20,165 bases of DNA from Larix sibirica (lineage: Eukaryota; Streptophyta; Pinopsida; Pinales; Pinaceae): positions 19,198 through 39,362 of the forward strand of contig NWUY0300009054.1 of assembly GCA_004151065.3 (NCBI GenBank), given 5' to 3'. Numbering within the stretch: position 1 is the stretch's first letter; each line of letters opens with the position of its first letter. Under the pieces are notes generated by a model. That model saw nothing but the letters and a program-made list of their open reading frames with translations. It was not told where the DNA came from and did no database searches. Made by a program: the position numbers and the translations under genes. Positions 9,723 through 20,165 of the stretch are shown in pieces.

Positions 9723-10918
9723 AAAATTCAAAATTGTGAAGGATGCCATTTTTAACCCTTCTCAGCAATCTACACTTCTAATTGTGTATGCATTTCATTG
9801 ACAAGAATTTGCTACTTCTCGATTTTTGTGCTTATGCTATGATTTATGCAGAATAATTGTAAGCAAATTTGGTTCACTTCTAAAAATATGCCAACCACGA
9901 GGAGGAATATACATTTGATTGTTTTTCTTGGTGAGTGATGGCCAATTTTAGAGCTGCTTTACTTCCTAGGATGACCTTATTGAAGAAATTATATTGACCT
10001 TTCCATGCAGAAGTGGAGAATTGATCTTAGTATACGTACGCATCATTCAAGTTGTTGTCTTCCATTTCCACGCACTGTTAGTTTAAGTATATCGAATTTC
10101 CATGATCTTGATAGTGAAAGTAGTTATATGTACCAGATAACATTCATTGTTCTGGCTCTTAATTGGATGGCATTAAGTTATCCCATTTCAAATATAATCG
10201 AATCGTTTCATTTGCAGATGTTATCATGAGCCATAGAATGTAACAACAATGAAGCGATGTTGTTTCTGTGATGGAATATGAAACAACACATGGAATTTTT
10301 TGATACACCAAGAGAAGTGAGGTGCTTTGGTGGCTTGGTGTGAAAGGGATGTAAAATATTCATTGGTGTAGTTCTAATAAAATGAAATGGTATTGTCAAC
10401 CGAAAGAAAGGATTGAAAAGTTAAAAAAATGTCTGGCCTAAAATAATAAAACAGTGACTGGGTGGAAGGGATTGGTGCTCTTACTTAAGATCCTTTTAAG
10501 CGTGGATCTTTTAAGCATAGATGTACATGGGTTTTTAGATCTCTCTCAATGCTTAAGATGAACCTATGTTAGTTTTATGCAGTGAAATTCGTCTTATTAA
10601 CTTCAAAAATATGTCTTTCTTCAATTTCTTGAATAAGAATGACGTTATTAGTAAAAAGTAGGTTAATGGGATAGTCATTAGCAGGTTGCAAATTACTAGT
10701 GGAATAGATGATACAAATCCTATGGAGTCATACACACATTTCCCATAACACATGACCTATCTCGAATTAGCTATTGGAGTATAAAGTAGATTAATCAATT
10801 TGTGTGGACTGTTGTGGATCTATGAATTTTTCTTTCAACATGATTTTAATTTTTTGGTGTGCATCCTTTCGATTTGCAGGGTTATGAGAAAAACTATTGT
10901 TGCTCCTTTAGCTCCTGT

Positions 10919-10919
10919 N
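10919..10919. other. single undetermined base (N) exactly at the repeat junction
   Basis: The only N in the window falls between the last base of copy 1 and the first base of copy 2. The corresponding base is G both before copy 1 (6136) and after copy 2 (15702), so N is probably G, or it is a one-base gap placeholder between two contigs. A reading frame spanning it (10800-11270) is therefore unreliable. Confidence 0.97.
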
Positions 10920-13900
10920 GAGGTGATGCAATTCCACATTAACCAAACTCTGATTTGCTGGTTGAGGAAAATTTCAAGCAAAGTAATACATAATCCCCAA
11001 CTATTTCCTCTATTTGTAAAATTTTATATACAACTATCCTTTTATAAAGAATGTTGTTGTTGCAACATGAGTAGCAACTTAAAAAATTATGGAGTAACTC
11101 AATTCATTTGTTATCTTGTTCCTCGTTACCCCTTGCAATCTAGTGTGAGGATTAAAATTGTAATTGCAAAATTTCTTATTAAAGGTTTTTTTGGGATCAT
11201 CACAAGGGGCTCAAACACTTCTGAAACTTTTAAAGGGGAATGCTATCATTTTTTTTGCAGAGATGATTAATTCTGGAATATTATCGTTGCTAAATTCAAA
11301 CCAGGTGACTAATTTCAGAACGTGCTTCTAGAATCACACCTAGCAGGGTTGCACTGAATAACATGGACTTTTTTTTGCTTGGGTGCCAGGTTTGAGGGGT
11401 ATCTATTATTGGATGTTTAGTCCCTTAGAAAGTGTCCAGAAAATCACCATCAATGGTAGCAACGACCGAAATATCTAGTTTCATGCAGAGAAGGTACGGT
11501 GGTAGTTGAAACAACAGAGCCGGTACAAGCATGCCACACATGTGACAGGTGTGCAGGTATGCATAACAATAGGGAAACCCTCCAACAGAGATTCCATAGA
11601 TATCCACACAATAGTGAATGAGGATGCAGTGATGGAATTTATTTAGGAGAGGGCGAGGTAGGGGGTGCATGAATAACTTTGGCATGCATGTGCCATTTTC
11701 AAGATACTTCCGGTTTTCAGTAGTCCAAGTTAAAGGTTTACTTTTATTAGTTGCCTTTCTATTTTGAGAAAATTAAGTTCCATATTTAGAACTAGTGGTT
11801 GTGCTTATTTCTAGTTACATGCTATTTCCAGATCTAGTTCCAGTTAGATGTTATTTCCAGTTTGAGCAGTTCAAATCTATTTTTATATGCACAATCAATG
11901 AAGAGAGCATTGATCCCTAGGTAGTGGTTGTATGAAGGTAGCTGGATTAGGAACAAATGTAAGGAGACAATGGGCTTTCATGCATAGCATATTATCCAGT
12001 TGAGGTGCACTCCTTATTGGTTCTTTTATCCATACAGGGGGGTACACTAGTTAAATAGTGTTTGAGTTAGTCTAGCAGTCACCATTGTACATGTCTCTAG
12101 ATTTAATGTACTCTCCATTAAACTAGTCTATAAAGGAGGTAGAGGACACACCATTGAACGTGTTTGACTATTATTATTTGAGTGTAGTAGCTTGGTTTTG
12201 TTCTAGTTCATGGATAAACATAGTTGAAAATTTGAAACTGAGTTTTTCTGAGCGTGTTTACTACATGTTGTTGTTGGTAATTTCTAGCAGTATTAGTAGC
12301 AAAATTTGTATTTAAGTTACAATAGTTTAACAAATTGAAGGTTAAGGGATTTCATTTCCCAGGGTTAGGGTTTGTATTAATGTGCATATCTGACTACCTG
12401 CATGGTCTAGAAATTTAACATCTTGCTATATTTTCTAAGAACTTCCACCCATCCTCACCCCCTTTTTTAGCATGCCATTCTGGTGGGGTGGATCACATCA
12501 AGAAGGGAACCCTGGTGAATGGCTTAACCATCGTTAGTCTTCACCATTGAACCAAGGCCCTATTGGCCATCATTAACTCTTTGAATTGCATTTGTTCTGA
12601 ATTGTGACATTATCATTTTACATGTTATTTACATAACAGTATATGTACGCAAGTTTACATATGGAGCCTAATATGCTTAATTACAACATAACATGGATTT
12701 TATGAAGTGAGTTGTATTTCTGTTGGGAGATGGGATTCACTACTCTCATATTATCCCAAATCGTACAGCAGTATAGGGCCAATAAATAGGATATTTTATG
12801 AATTTTTTTAATTCTTAGAATCAATTCTTAATCAAATCTTGTGAATCTAGATCAACAACTAGGTTCTTATTTGCATGTGTGGTTTGTATCTAGTTTAGAA
12901 TGAGATTTCTAAATTTTTCTATGACATTCTCCTTTCCCCAAGATTCTTTCCATGAATGTTGTTAAATTTGGTAGTAGAATAGCAAGCCAGTTATTGGATT
13001 TTTTCCTTGCTCCTTTTGGGATTCAGTATGGGATCTCTTGTAGTATTGTAGTTTCAACGTATGTTTTCTTAGTTATTTTTGCACCACCCCAACTTTGATA
13101 TCATCTTGACCTAAAATGAAATTGGATGTTTAAGACTCCCATTCTCATGTCGGAATATTTGTGGTGAGAGGGTCTTGGCATAACTGGATAAGGGCATTTA
13201 GAGCCTTCTTGACCTCTCAGATTCTGGGTGTGCTCTTTCTCTTATGTCATTTCAATCTGGGGACTCAAGGGCCTCAATATCAAAATCGAATTAGCAACAC
13301 AATTTGAATTTGCAACCAGGAATCCACCGGTACTATTGTGCCTTAGGATAAATCTTAGAGTTGATTACCCAAGAAAGTATTCCCATTCTGGGGGCAAAGG
13401 AAATAATGTACAATGTGAATCCAAAAACAACCACCCAACTACATTGGCTTGGGAATCCTTAGTGATCCATGGCCAATACTCACCCTCACAAACATTTCCC
13501 ACTATTTAATTTGACATTAAACATGCTCCAAGCAATAAATGGTTCCCTTTAGTTTCCCAAAATACACATTAAGGGTTGGCCTTTAGACATCTCATGCAGT
13601 CCCTTGTTTCCATTGTAGAAATATATTGTGGACATTGGTAACCTAAAAATTGTTGGGTTGCTTTCCTGCTTACCACGGCATTTAAACTTGAAGTAATCAA
13701 AGACATCATGTGGCATATCCACCAATTCTCCCACGCTGGCCACAAGGGACCCACTTCACCATATATCAATGATTTTCTTATTAAACAAGTGGAATATCCA
13801 ATGTGAATAGAATTAGGGCTTCCAACAACACCTAACAAACTAATAATGCCACTACATGCATAATTTCTTAATATAGCCATCAAAATTCTTACACATGCCC

Positions 13901-15701
13901 TATTAACAAAGATTTCATCTCTACACTCAGCATTTACACATAATTCAAGACAACAAACAATCCATAACAAATACATATGAATTTACGCCATTAAACCTTG
14001 GAATTCACATCTTATGTCCCCTTTCAATTTCATGAAGATAAGGTTGATTGAATCTGAGCCAAAGACTACCATACCAAGTATCTCATTATGGGATAATCAA
14101 TTACTTGTTAAGGAAAATTGGGTAATGCTCAGAATTACATTTGGAATTAGTTTTGGATGTTTTGAGTTTTCTATCATTGTTTTCAGGCCCTGAATTCCAA
14201 GTTGGTTTGTTTTCAACCCTGCAATTGGTGCATACACTGGCTTGTTAAGTTCAGATAGAGTTCTTGGGTATTCAAATTACCTTTTAGCATTGGTTAATGC
14301 TCAGATTCACATCTGTAATTTGGTTTGGTTTTGAATTTTATATCATTATTTTTTAGGTCCCAAATATCGTGTTGGTTTATTACCATCCCTGTAATTGTTA
14401 TGTATACTGACTTGTTCCATTTAGATAATATTCTTACAAGGAACCCAGTGTAATTGTTATGTATAGTGACTTGTTCAGTTTAGATAATATTCTTACAAGG
14501 AGCCCAAAATTCAAAATTGTGAAGGATGCCATTTTTAACCCTTCTCAGCAATCTACACTTCTAATTGTGTATGCATTTCATTGACAAGAATTTGCTACTT
14601 CTCGATTTTTGTGCTTATGCTATGATTTATGCAGAATAATTGTAAGCAAATTTGGTTCACTTCTAAAAATATGCCAACCACGAGGAGGAATATACATTTG
14701 ATTGTTTTTCTTGGTGAGTGATGGCCAATTTTAGAGCTGCTTTACTTCCTAGGATGACCTTATTGAAGAAATTATATTGACCTTTCCATGCAGAAGTGGA
14801 GAATTGATCTTAGTATACGTACGCATCATTCAAGTTGTTGTCTTCCATTTCCACGCACTGTTAGTTTAAGTATATCGAATTTCCATGATCTTGATAGTGA
14901 AAGTAGTTATATGTACCAGATAACATTCATTGTTCTGGCTCTTAATTGGATGGCATTAAGTTATCCCATTTCAAATATAATCGAATCGTTTCATTTGCAG
15001 ATGTTATCATGAGCCATAGAATGTAACAACAATGAAGCGATGTTGTTTCTGTGATGGAATATGAAACAACACATGGAATTTTTTGATACACCAAGAGAAG
15101 TGAGGTGCTTTGGTGGCTTGGTGTGAAAGGGATGTAAAATATTCATTGGTGTAGTTCTAATAAAATGAAATGGTATTGTCAACCGAAAGAAAGGATTGAA
15201 AAGTTAAAAAAATGTCTGGCCTAAAATAATAAAACAGTGACTGGGTGGAAGGGATTGGTGCTCTTACTTAAGATCCTTTTAAGCGTGGATCTTTTAAGCA
15301 TAGATGTACATGGGTTTTTAGATCTCTCTCAATGCTTAAGATGAACCTATGTTAGTTTTATGCAGTGAAATTCGTCTTATTAACTTCAAAAATATGTCTT
15401 TCTTCAATTTCTTGAATAAGAATGACGTTATTAGTAAAAAGTAGGTTAATGGGATAGTCATTAGCAAGTTGCAAATTACTAGTGGAATAGATGATACAAA
15501 TCCTATGGAGTCATACACACATTTCCCATAACACATGACCTATCTCGAATTAGCTATTGGAGTTTAAAGTAGATTAATCAATTTGTGTGGACTGTTGTGG
15601 ATCTATGAATTTTTCTTTCAACATGATTTTAATTTTTTGGTGTGCATCCTTTCGATTTGCAGGGTTATGAGAAAAACTATTGTTGCTCCTTTAGCTCCTG
15701 T
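10920..15701 (+). repeat. 4.78-kb direct repeat, copy 2
   Basis: Same content and order as copy 1, shifted by 4,783. The matching variant positions are 10958, 13413, 13416, 13466, 13498, 14098, 15467 and 15564. Unique sequence resumes at 15703. The copy ends inside a short exon-like stretch that follows TTTGCAG at about 15655-15661 and continues into unique DNA; in copy 1 the same stretch is cut by the N. As in copy 1, no gene is recognised. Confidence 0.97.
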
Positions 15702-15702
15702 G

Positions 15703-16020
15703 GCCTCATGTGGTTTGAGTCATGAAGGACATCAAGAGGAGGAGTGTTTGGGACATGTATGTGACTGTCGATAACATCAAAGCTTTTGAATCCACATATT
15801 AGGAAAACTTATCTTGGTTGTTAATTCTGATACTGTCGATAACCCATACATTAATTGATATAAGTGCATGATTTCCAAGGAGAATATTTAACAATAGAGA
15901 GAATCTTTCTCAATAATATTTTGGTTTTACAGCTTTCACAAGTACATGATAGAAGGATCTTATTTCTGGAAAGAGCAATACAACTGAAATATATGATCTT
16001 TCTATCAACAGAAGATAAGT
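15703..16020. other. unique sequence downstream of the duplication
   Basis: No gene recognised on the plus strand. The minus strand directly follows the stop codon of the ALY relic, so it could hold the old 3' untranslated region, but no clear polyadenylation context can be assigned. Confidence 0.35.
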
Positions 16021-17492
16021 TTAAGATGTCTGCAGGGCCTCAGTATGATAGTTTTCCATCTCCTTGTCAAGTTCTGCAGCAGACTTAGTTGGGAGATGGC
16101 TTCTTCTACGACCATAGCATCATCCTCTTCCTAGACCACCAGAATTCCAACCACACCATCGATTTCAGTTACTGGAAACAAACATTTTCACATAAGTGTT
16201 ATAATAGCAATTTCATATAACCCTCCCAGCCACATTCCTGGGCAAAACTAAAAATAAATCAAACTATAGATAAAACAATGTTATTCTCCAGTTATAGTCA
16301 ATGTGGACTCTAAAAATGCTTTGGCCTTACATATAAAAAAATTCACTTGTTTGGAAACTTACCTATTGTGACCCCTCTGCTCCATTGAAGCATCTGTTGT
16401 TGCTCGTGTAAATACCGACCTACACAAAACAAATATGTCAAACAAATATGCACTAGTATTCCTGGATAAAGGACTGCCTTTTTTTAATTAATATTGTCCA
16501 TACATCCTGTCAAACACAAACAACTGATAATCCAGGGCACTATGCTTGCTGCGGTTTGAGCTTGGGTCATGAACATGGAAACACCCCATCTCAACCACAG
16601 ACCACATCCCAACAAACATTATTCCAACTAACCTCTAGAACATATTTGCTCATTTCATTAACAACCAAATTTTGCAACAAATTTACAGTTATAACTAGAA
16701 TTTATTCCCAATTTCTTGTGATAAAAATGGTGCGAGGCATATGTAAAATTTTAACTCAAGCGTAAAAGCATCTTTATGGAAATAATTAAGCTAAAGAGCA
16801 AGAAAAATGACCCTGTTCGGGAATTAATTAAATATAGCAGATAGAGAAGTAAGACAAATCATAAAGTAAAATCACCAGTGAGCTTGGAATCCAAACTAAG
16901 TAAAGGAAAAAAGGGGGAAAATCAAGAATTTAGCATGATTGCAGACTTTAATTGGAACCCTTAAAAGGAATGTAGAATTTCAAGGCACTAGAATAGTTGT
17001 TTAGGAGAAGTGTAGTGAAACCCACTGGTTGATTAGAATATTTTGACAAGGCCTGCATCTAAATAACATTTGAGAATGCCAATTCCTCATCCCATGCCAA
17101 CACATTCCCTAAACATGGACAAGAAAATAAACAACAGATCAAAGCATTCCCATATTGTCAACTATCTGACAAATATTATTTTGCATATAATGTATCAAGC
17201 CACTACAACACTTTGCAATTTAGACAAAAGCTATATACCAGGAATCAGAACAAAAATTGGCAAATTAAAAATAGGGCGTTGTAGTAAAGAAAATAAGCAT
17301 ACGTCATCAGAACTTTCCTCCTTCCTCTTCCAGTTGATGCTCCAGTAACATTAACATGGGTAGACAAAGGAAAACTTAAACCTATCCCAACAAGTTCTAT
17401 CTTCATTGGTTTACCATCAAGTTGGACATTGTTGTACCGCTTCACAACAACAACTGCATCCGTTTTTTTACAAAACCCACCTCTGTTGTACC
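16021..17492 (-). pseudogene. ALY/REF mRNA-export adaptor (THO complex subunit 4), last two coding exons, broken
   Basis: ALY/REF proteins bind RNA and the helicase UAP56 in the nucleus, as part of TREX, and hand mRNA to the export receptor. The upstream exon (17492 down to 17303) reads the end of the RRM, TDAVVVVKRYNNVQLDGKPM followed by KIELVG, then the start of the Gly/Arg region (GASTGRGRRK). An intron of about 1,131 nt runs 17302-16172 (GTATGC donor, TTTCCAG acceptor). The last exon (16171-16021) holds an RGG-like region and the C-terminal UAP56-binding motif KSAAELDKEMENYH, then TEALQTS and TAA. The splice leaves 2+1 nt and keeps frame. Breaks: TGA at 16165-16167 and 16120-16122, and a one-base frameshift before KKTDA (near 17465-17480): the preceding GTTEV reads in another frame. 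The first half of the RRM and the N-terminal motif were not found out to 20165; they may be lost or lie beyond the window. Confidence 0.85.
16172..17302 (-). other. intron of the ALY relic
   Basis: The boundaries are inferred from the frame-compatible GT and AG ends. The interior is AT-rich with no recognised gene. Open frames here (16556-16765 and 17070-17348 on the plus strand; the latter partly covers the upstream exon) are shadows. Confidence 0.6.
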
Positions 17493-17619
17493 CTATCAAA
17501 CGTAAATATATAGATTAGATAACATGGGAGTCTAACCACAACTACAATAAGTTAATGTATTCCCTTGTAGCTACTGGAAAAAATATTTTGAAATTACTTC
17601 CTTGCCTACTAGATAAGTT

Positions 17620-17700
17620 AGGTTTGTAGATCAGAATTCTACAAATTAATGTATTCCATGAGGTTTGTAGATCAGAATTCTACAAATTAATGTATCCATG
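17620..17700 (+). repeat. 41-bp tandem repeat with a short hairpin in each unit
   Basis: AGGTTTGTAGATCAGAATTC recurs at 17620 and 17661, and the match runs on through TACAAATTAATGTAT and TCCATG; the second copy lacks one T. Each unit contains TGTAGA-tcagaat-TCTACA, a 6-bp stem with a 7-base loop. A partial relative (AGTTAATGTATTCCC) lies near 17550. Confidence 0.85.
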
Positions 17701-17789
17701 GGAGCCTAAATGTGAAATGTTTCTGAAATTAGCCTGAATGTATTATCCACTGAGAAAGTGCTCCATGATTGTGTGAGAAGAGTCAGAAA

Positions 17790-18440
17790 CAAAGGTCTTG
17801 TCATCCCCACTGAGAGATATAATACTCTTACTAAAATAATAAAGCACACAATTTTCCCAATGGAAAGATTGAACCATGTCTTTTGTAGCAGTAATAATAT
17901 GGTTGGACAAGGAAAAAAGTGGTCTCTGGAGAGTGCCAAAGAAAAGGTTTCTAGGTTGACAACTATATACCTCTTTGGTTCAATATATTTTTCCCCAGTT
18001 ACTGAGTTTCAAGTCATGATAACTACATTTTTAATGAATAGATTTGTTTAGATATGTTGTGCTCACCAGCTCAGCAAGTGTTATACTAGTAGCAATAGAT
18101 ACTATATATGTTTTTATAGGATGGATGGGAGTAGATAAATTTTAAATACTCTTGTCTAATTCTGTGAGATGCAATTCCAGTCCAGGATAGGTGATTTTCA
18201 TTTTGGTTGGCCTGTGAAAGGAAAGCTAAAGTTTACCATGAACATAAGCATTCTCTCATGAATTTCTCAGGCCTACAGAAAAATAAATGCATACCAGAAA
18301 GGTGATTTCCATCATATGGATAGCTAACTAAAGTTTAGAAGGAACATAGTTTTCCCCATGGAATTTGGACCATGTATTCCATGGCATTGTCAATATTCAG
18401 GGCCAACAAGGGCAGTGACTAGAGAAAAGCCTATGATAGG
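17790..18440 (+). repeat. loosely similar, highly diverged repeat segments
   Basis: Three stretches share ordered short blocks. About 18188-18270 and 18299-18370 share AGGTGATTT, CTAAAGTTTA, GAACATA and ATGAATTT or ATGGAATTT. About 17850-17950 and 18335-18440 share TTTTCCC, AATGG or CATGG, GAACCATGT or GACCATGT, then GACAAGG or CAACAAGG. The similarity is low and by eye; a self-alignment would be needed to fix units. Confidence 0.35.
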
Positions 18441-20165
18441 AAAGGGGTTCATGAATGGTGGTTACATCTCTCTTACATGGTGATGGTGCTTTTTTTCTTA
18501 GCTAAGTATTAATTACAATTTTATATCATGATGGACACATTTATATTGAATGTACATGTTTGTATGTTCTATTCTTGCTGAACTAAGGACATAAGGCCTC
18601 TACTCCCGTTTTATTATAACAAAACATCCATTTGCAATGTCAGTCCAGACCATATTATTTATTATTGTTTGGTCCGTGATTATAAAGGATGGTGCAAGTA
18701 GGGACCAAGGAAATTCAGAAGCTTCCTTTACTTCGATAGTCTCTTCAGCATGTATATGTGTTTGCAGTCATGTTCCCTGCATGGATGAAACTTTTTCCCT
18801 GTTACAAGGACTGCATAAACATGGCATGAATATGGTGCTATTTCTACTTTTGGCCCTAATTGTTCACAATATTTCCCATTTAATGCATGAGTCCACCCAT
18901 TCCTTTCAATGATTCGATTGGAAATTTGTTTTTCTTAGGTTATCACCTTTTGGACCCTCAATTTTCAAAGTGCATGAAAATATAATTATGTTTTTAATGG
19001 AATAAATGGGAAGAATGATTATTCTACATAGTCCTCATCAAAGCATAATGTTTGTAACCTAATTGAAAGTGTTTGCTTACAACTTGGAACATCATGAATA
19101 TTTCAGATTGAATTACATAATATTTGTTTCACATTCCTGAATCTAGACATTATCACAACACCAAAGACAACAATAACCCATTTTCCACAAGCAAAGAGAT
19201 TCAAAAACTTATTAATGATGCAGTAAGAAAAATGCAAATTCTTTAACAAATTTATTATGGCATTCTTGATAGGAAAACTTGAAGGCATAAGGAACTTTGA
19301 AGGTCAAGGACTTAGTGTGCAGTTTCCTCCCACATTGTCAAAGATAAAAACCAGGTGAACAGTTGAACCTACAATGTATCAATCAAATAGGAAAAATGGG
19401 AGTGTAAGGAAAAGTCAACCATGTTGGACTAACCATTATTGATAAGCACAGAAGTAGTACTTATTTCTTAAAAAATTTCAATATATTTTCAAACTGGATG
19501 CTAGCTCAGGTATAAATGTAGTTAAATTGTCTTCAGAATGTCTTTGATTGTAGCATCTTACATTTCCACTCACCTACAACATATTGATTTATTGTTACAA
19601 TTTACAATGGAAAATTTAATCGTACATATGTGATATCGGCTGTATGGCAAGGGAACCCTATGACAATGTGGATGATACATCAGATTTTGAATAAATGGCT
19701 AGCAATGGAACTTCCTGGACACTCACTGACTTACTATCGAAGGTAAACCTAGATATAAGATTCATAGATTGATTATTTATTTTTTGCAATAACTAAAAAA
19801 AAACTAAATATTATGACAACAATTTGACTGGTTATAATAACTAGCTATTGGATCATAGGTCTGTAACCTGTAAGGGTTAGAAGGTCCACTAACATTCCAT
19901 AATACAAACTAATATTCAAAAGGAGGGTATCTTTAGCCATCATTGTTGTCTACTTGAGGCTCTTCATGAGTGCAGTGAAAGTTGGACTTTGACATCAAAT
20001 AGTCGTGAAAGAGAAAAGATGTAGAAATACATATTTTATTAATGGAGTCAATTGATTCAATTTGCTAGCATCTTTTCATTTGTGGTTTAATTAGTTGCAC
20101 TACATGATCATCCCTAACTACCAATACTAATTTTTATTCATTAACTTAATTGGTCACTAACACCC
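18441..20165. other. no gene recognised
   Basis: AT-rich sequence. A 91-codon plus-strand frame (18637-18912), with hydrophobic stretches near both ends, and a 61-codon minus-strand frame (19103-19288) resemble nothing known to me. Near 19644-19742 two short plus-strand frames in the same phase, split by one TAA, end at AAG-GTAAAC, which would suit a donor site, but nothing downstream confirms an exon. Missing 5' exons of the ALY relic were sought here on the minus strand and not seen. Confidence 0.4.

Larger units (their letters stand above)
6137..10918 (+). repeat. 4.78-kb direct repeat, copy 1
   Basis: The whole segment recurs at a constant offset of 4,783 bases, with no insertion or deletion that I could find. 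Differences from copy 2 that I located: 6175 (T versus C), 8630 (G/A), 8633 (C/T), 8683 (A/T), 8715 (G/C), 9315 (A/C), 10684 (G/A) and 10781 (A/T). Left of 6137 the sequence is unrelated to the end of copy 2. Inside I recognise no gene. The small frames (for example minus strand 8786-9193, 135 codons; plus strand 8445-8726, 93 codons) match no family I know, and the first overlaps another open frame on the same strand. The segment also holds nested tandem repeats at 9338-9722. The LINE ORF1 frame may enter its first bases. Confidence 0.97.

Noticed and set aside
10005-10229. Exon-like frame after CCATGCAG, with a second TTTGCAG at its end
   Set aside because: Acceptor-like sites are frequent in T-rich plant DNA. 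The translation matches no family I know.
6137-10918. The large repeats as an LTR pair or a segmental unit of a mobile element
   Set aside because: The copies directly abut with only an N between them. There is no internal domain, no terminal TG...CA signature and no target-site duplication.
10800-11270. 156-codon frame crossing the N
   Set aside because: It exists only because the two copies are joined there with one undetermined base. The join is probably artificial.
15660-15774. Exon-like stretch after TTTGCAG with a 63-codon frame
   Set aside because: A single acceptor-like site without a recognisable product, partner exon or donor.
19644-19742. Two in-phase short frames (ATG at 19644 and 19695) ending at a GTAAAC donor-like site, as in a first exon with an upstream frame
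   Set aside because: Only 16 codons each, no promoter, no continuing exon visible and no family match.
1-20165. CRISPR arrays, phage or defence systems, tRNA or rRNA genes
   Set aside because: No regularly spaced repeats, no clustered co-directional genes and no recognisable structural RNA sequence. The window has eukaryotic plant character.

Overview
The window looks like intergenic DNA from a large, transposon-rich seed-plant nuclear genome. The evidence is AT-rich sequence, no dense gene array, long non-coding stretches, a plant-type LINE relic carrying a DUF4283/zinc-knuckle ORF1, and a plant-type ALY/THO4 relic with an intron of about 1.1 kb. A gymnosperm is my guess from the texture (long introns, many old gene fragments); it is not demonstrated. 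I see no intact protein-coding gene, tRNA, rRNA, CRISPR array or bacterial-type operon.

Layout. 1-495: nothing recognisable. 496-701 (+): a fragment of a type II DNA topoisomerase gene, ending just after its degraded EGDSA motif. 1056-2759 (-): an unidentified, intron-less, acidic coding relic of about 560 codons with stops and frame jumps; its 3' part has a 105-bp in-frame tandem repeat. 2760-4480: no gene recognised. About 4480-6137 (-): a decayed LINE with ORF1 (DUF4283 region, zinc knuckle, long C-terminal tail) and the start of ORF2 (endonuclease), the two joined by an overlapping TAATG. 6137-10918 and 10920-15701: two almost identical direct copies of a 4.78-kb segment, separated by exactly one undetermined base (N at 10919). 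16021-17492 (-): the last two coding exons of an ALY/REF (THO complex subunit 4) gene, with stops and a frameshift. 17500-20165: short tandem repeats and no recognisable gene.

The main structural result is the 4,783-bp direct duplication. Its copies match with no length difference and at least eight single-base differences (about 0.17%), and the N sits exactly on the junction. This is what two overlapping contigs or haplotypes laid end to end would look like. I read it as a probable assembly artefact, with a recent true tandem duplication as the alternative. If it is an artefact, the real locus is about 4.8 kb shorter.

The relics do not form a pathway. They are independent broken copies of nuclear genes (topoisomerase II, an mRNA-export adaptor, one unknown) and one retrotransposon. 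I found no convincing new biological system. The item least explained by known families is the acidic relic at 1056-2759.
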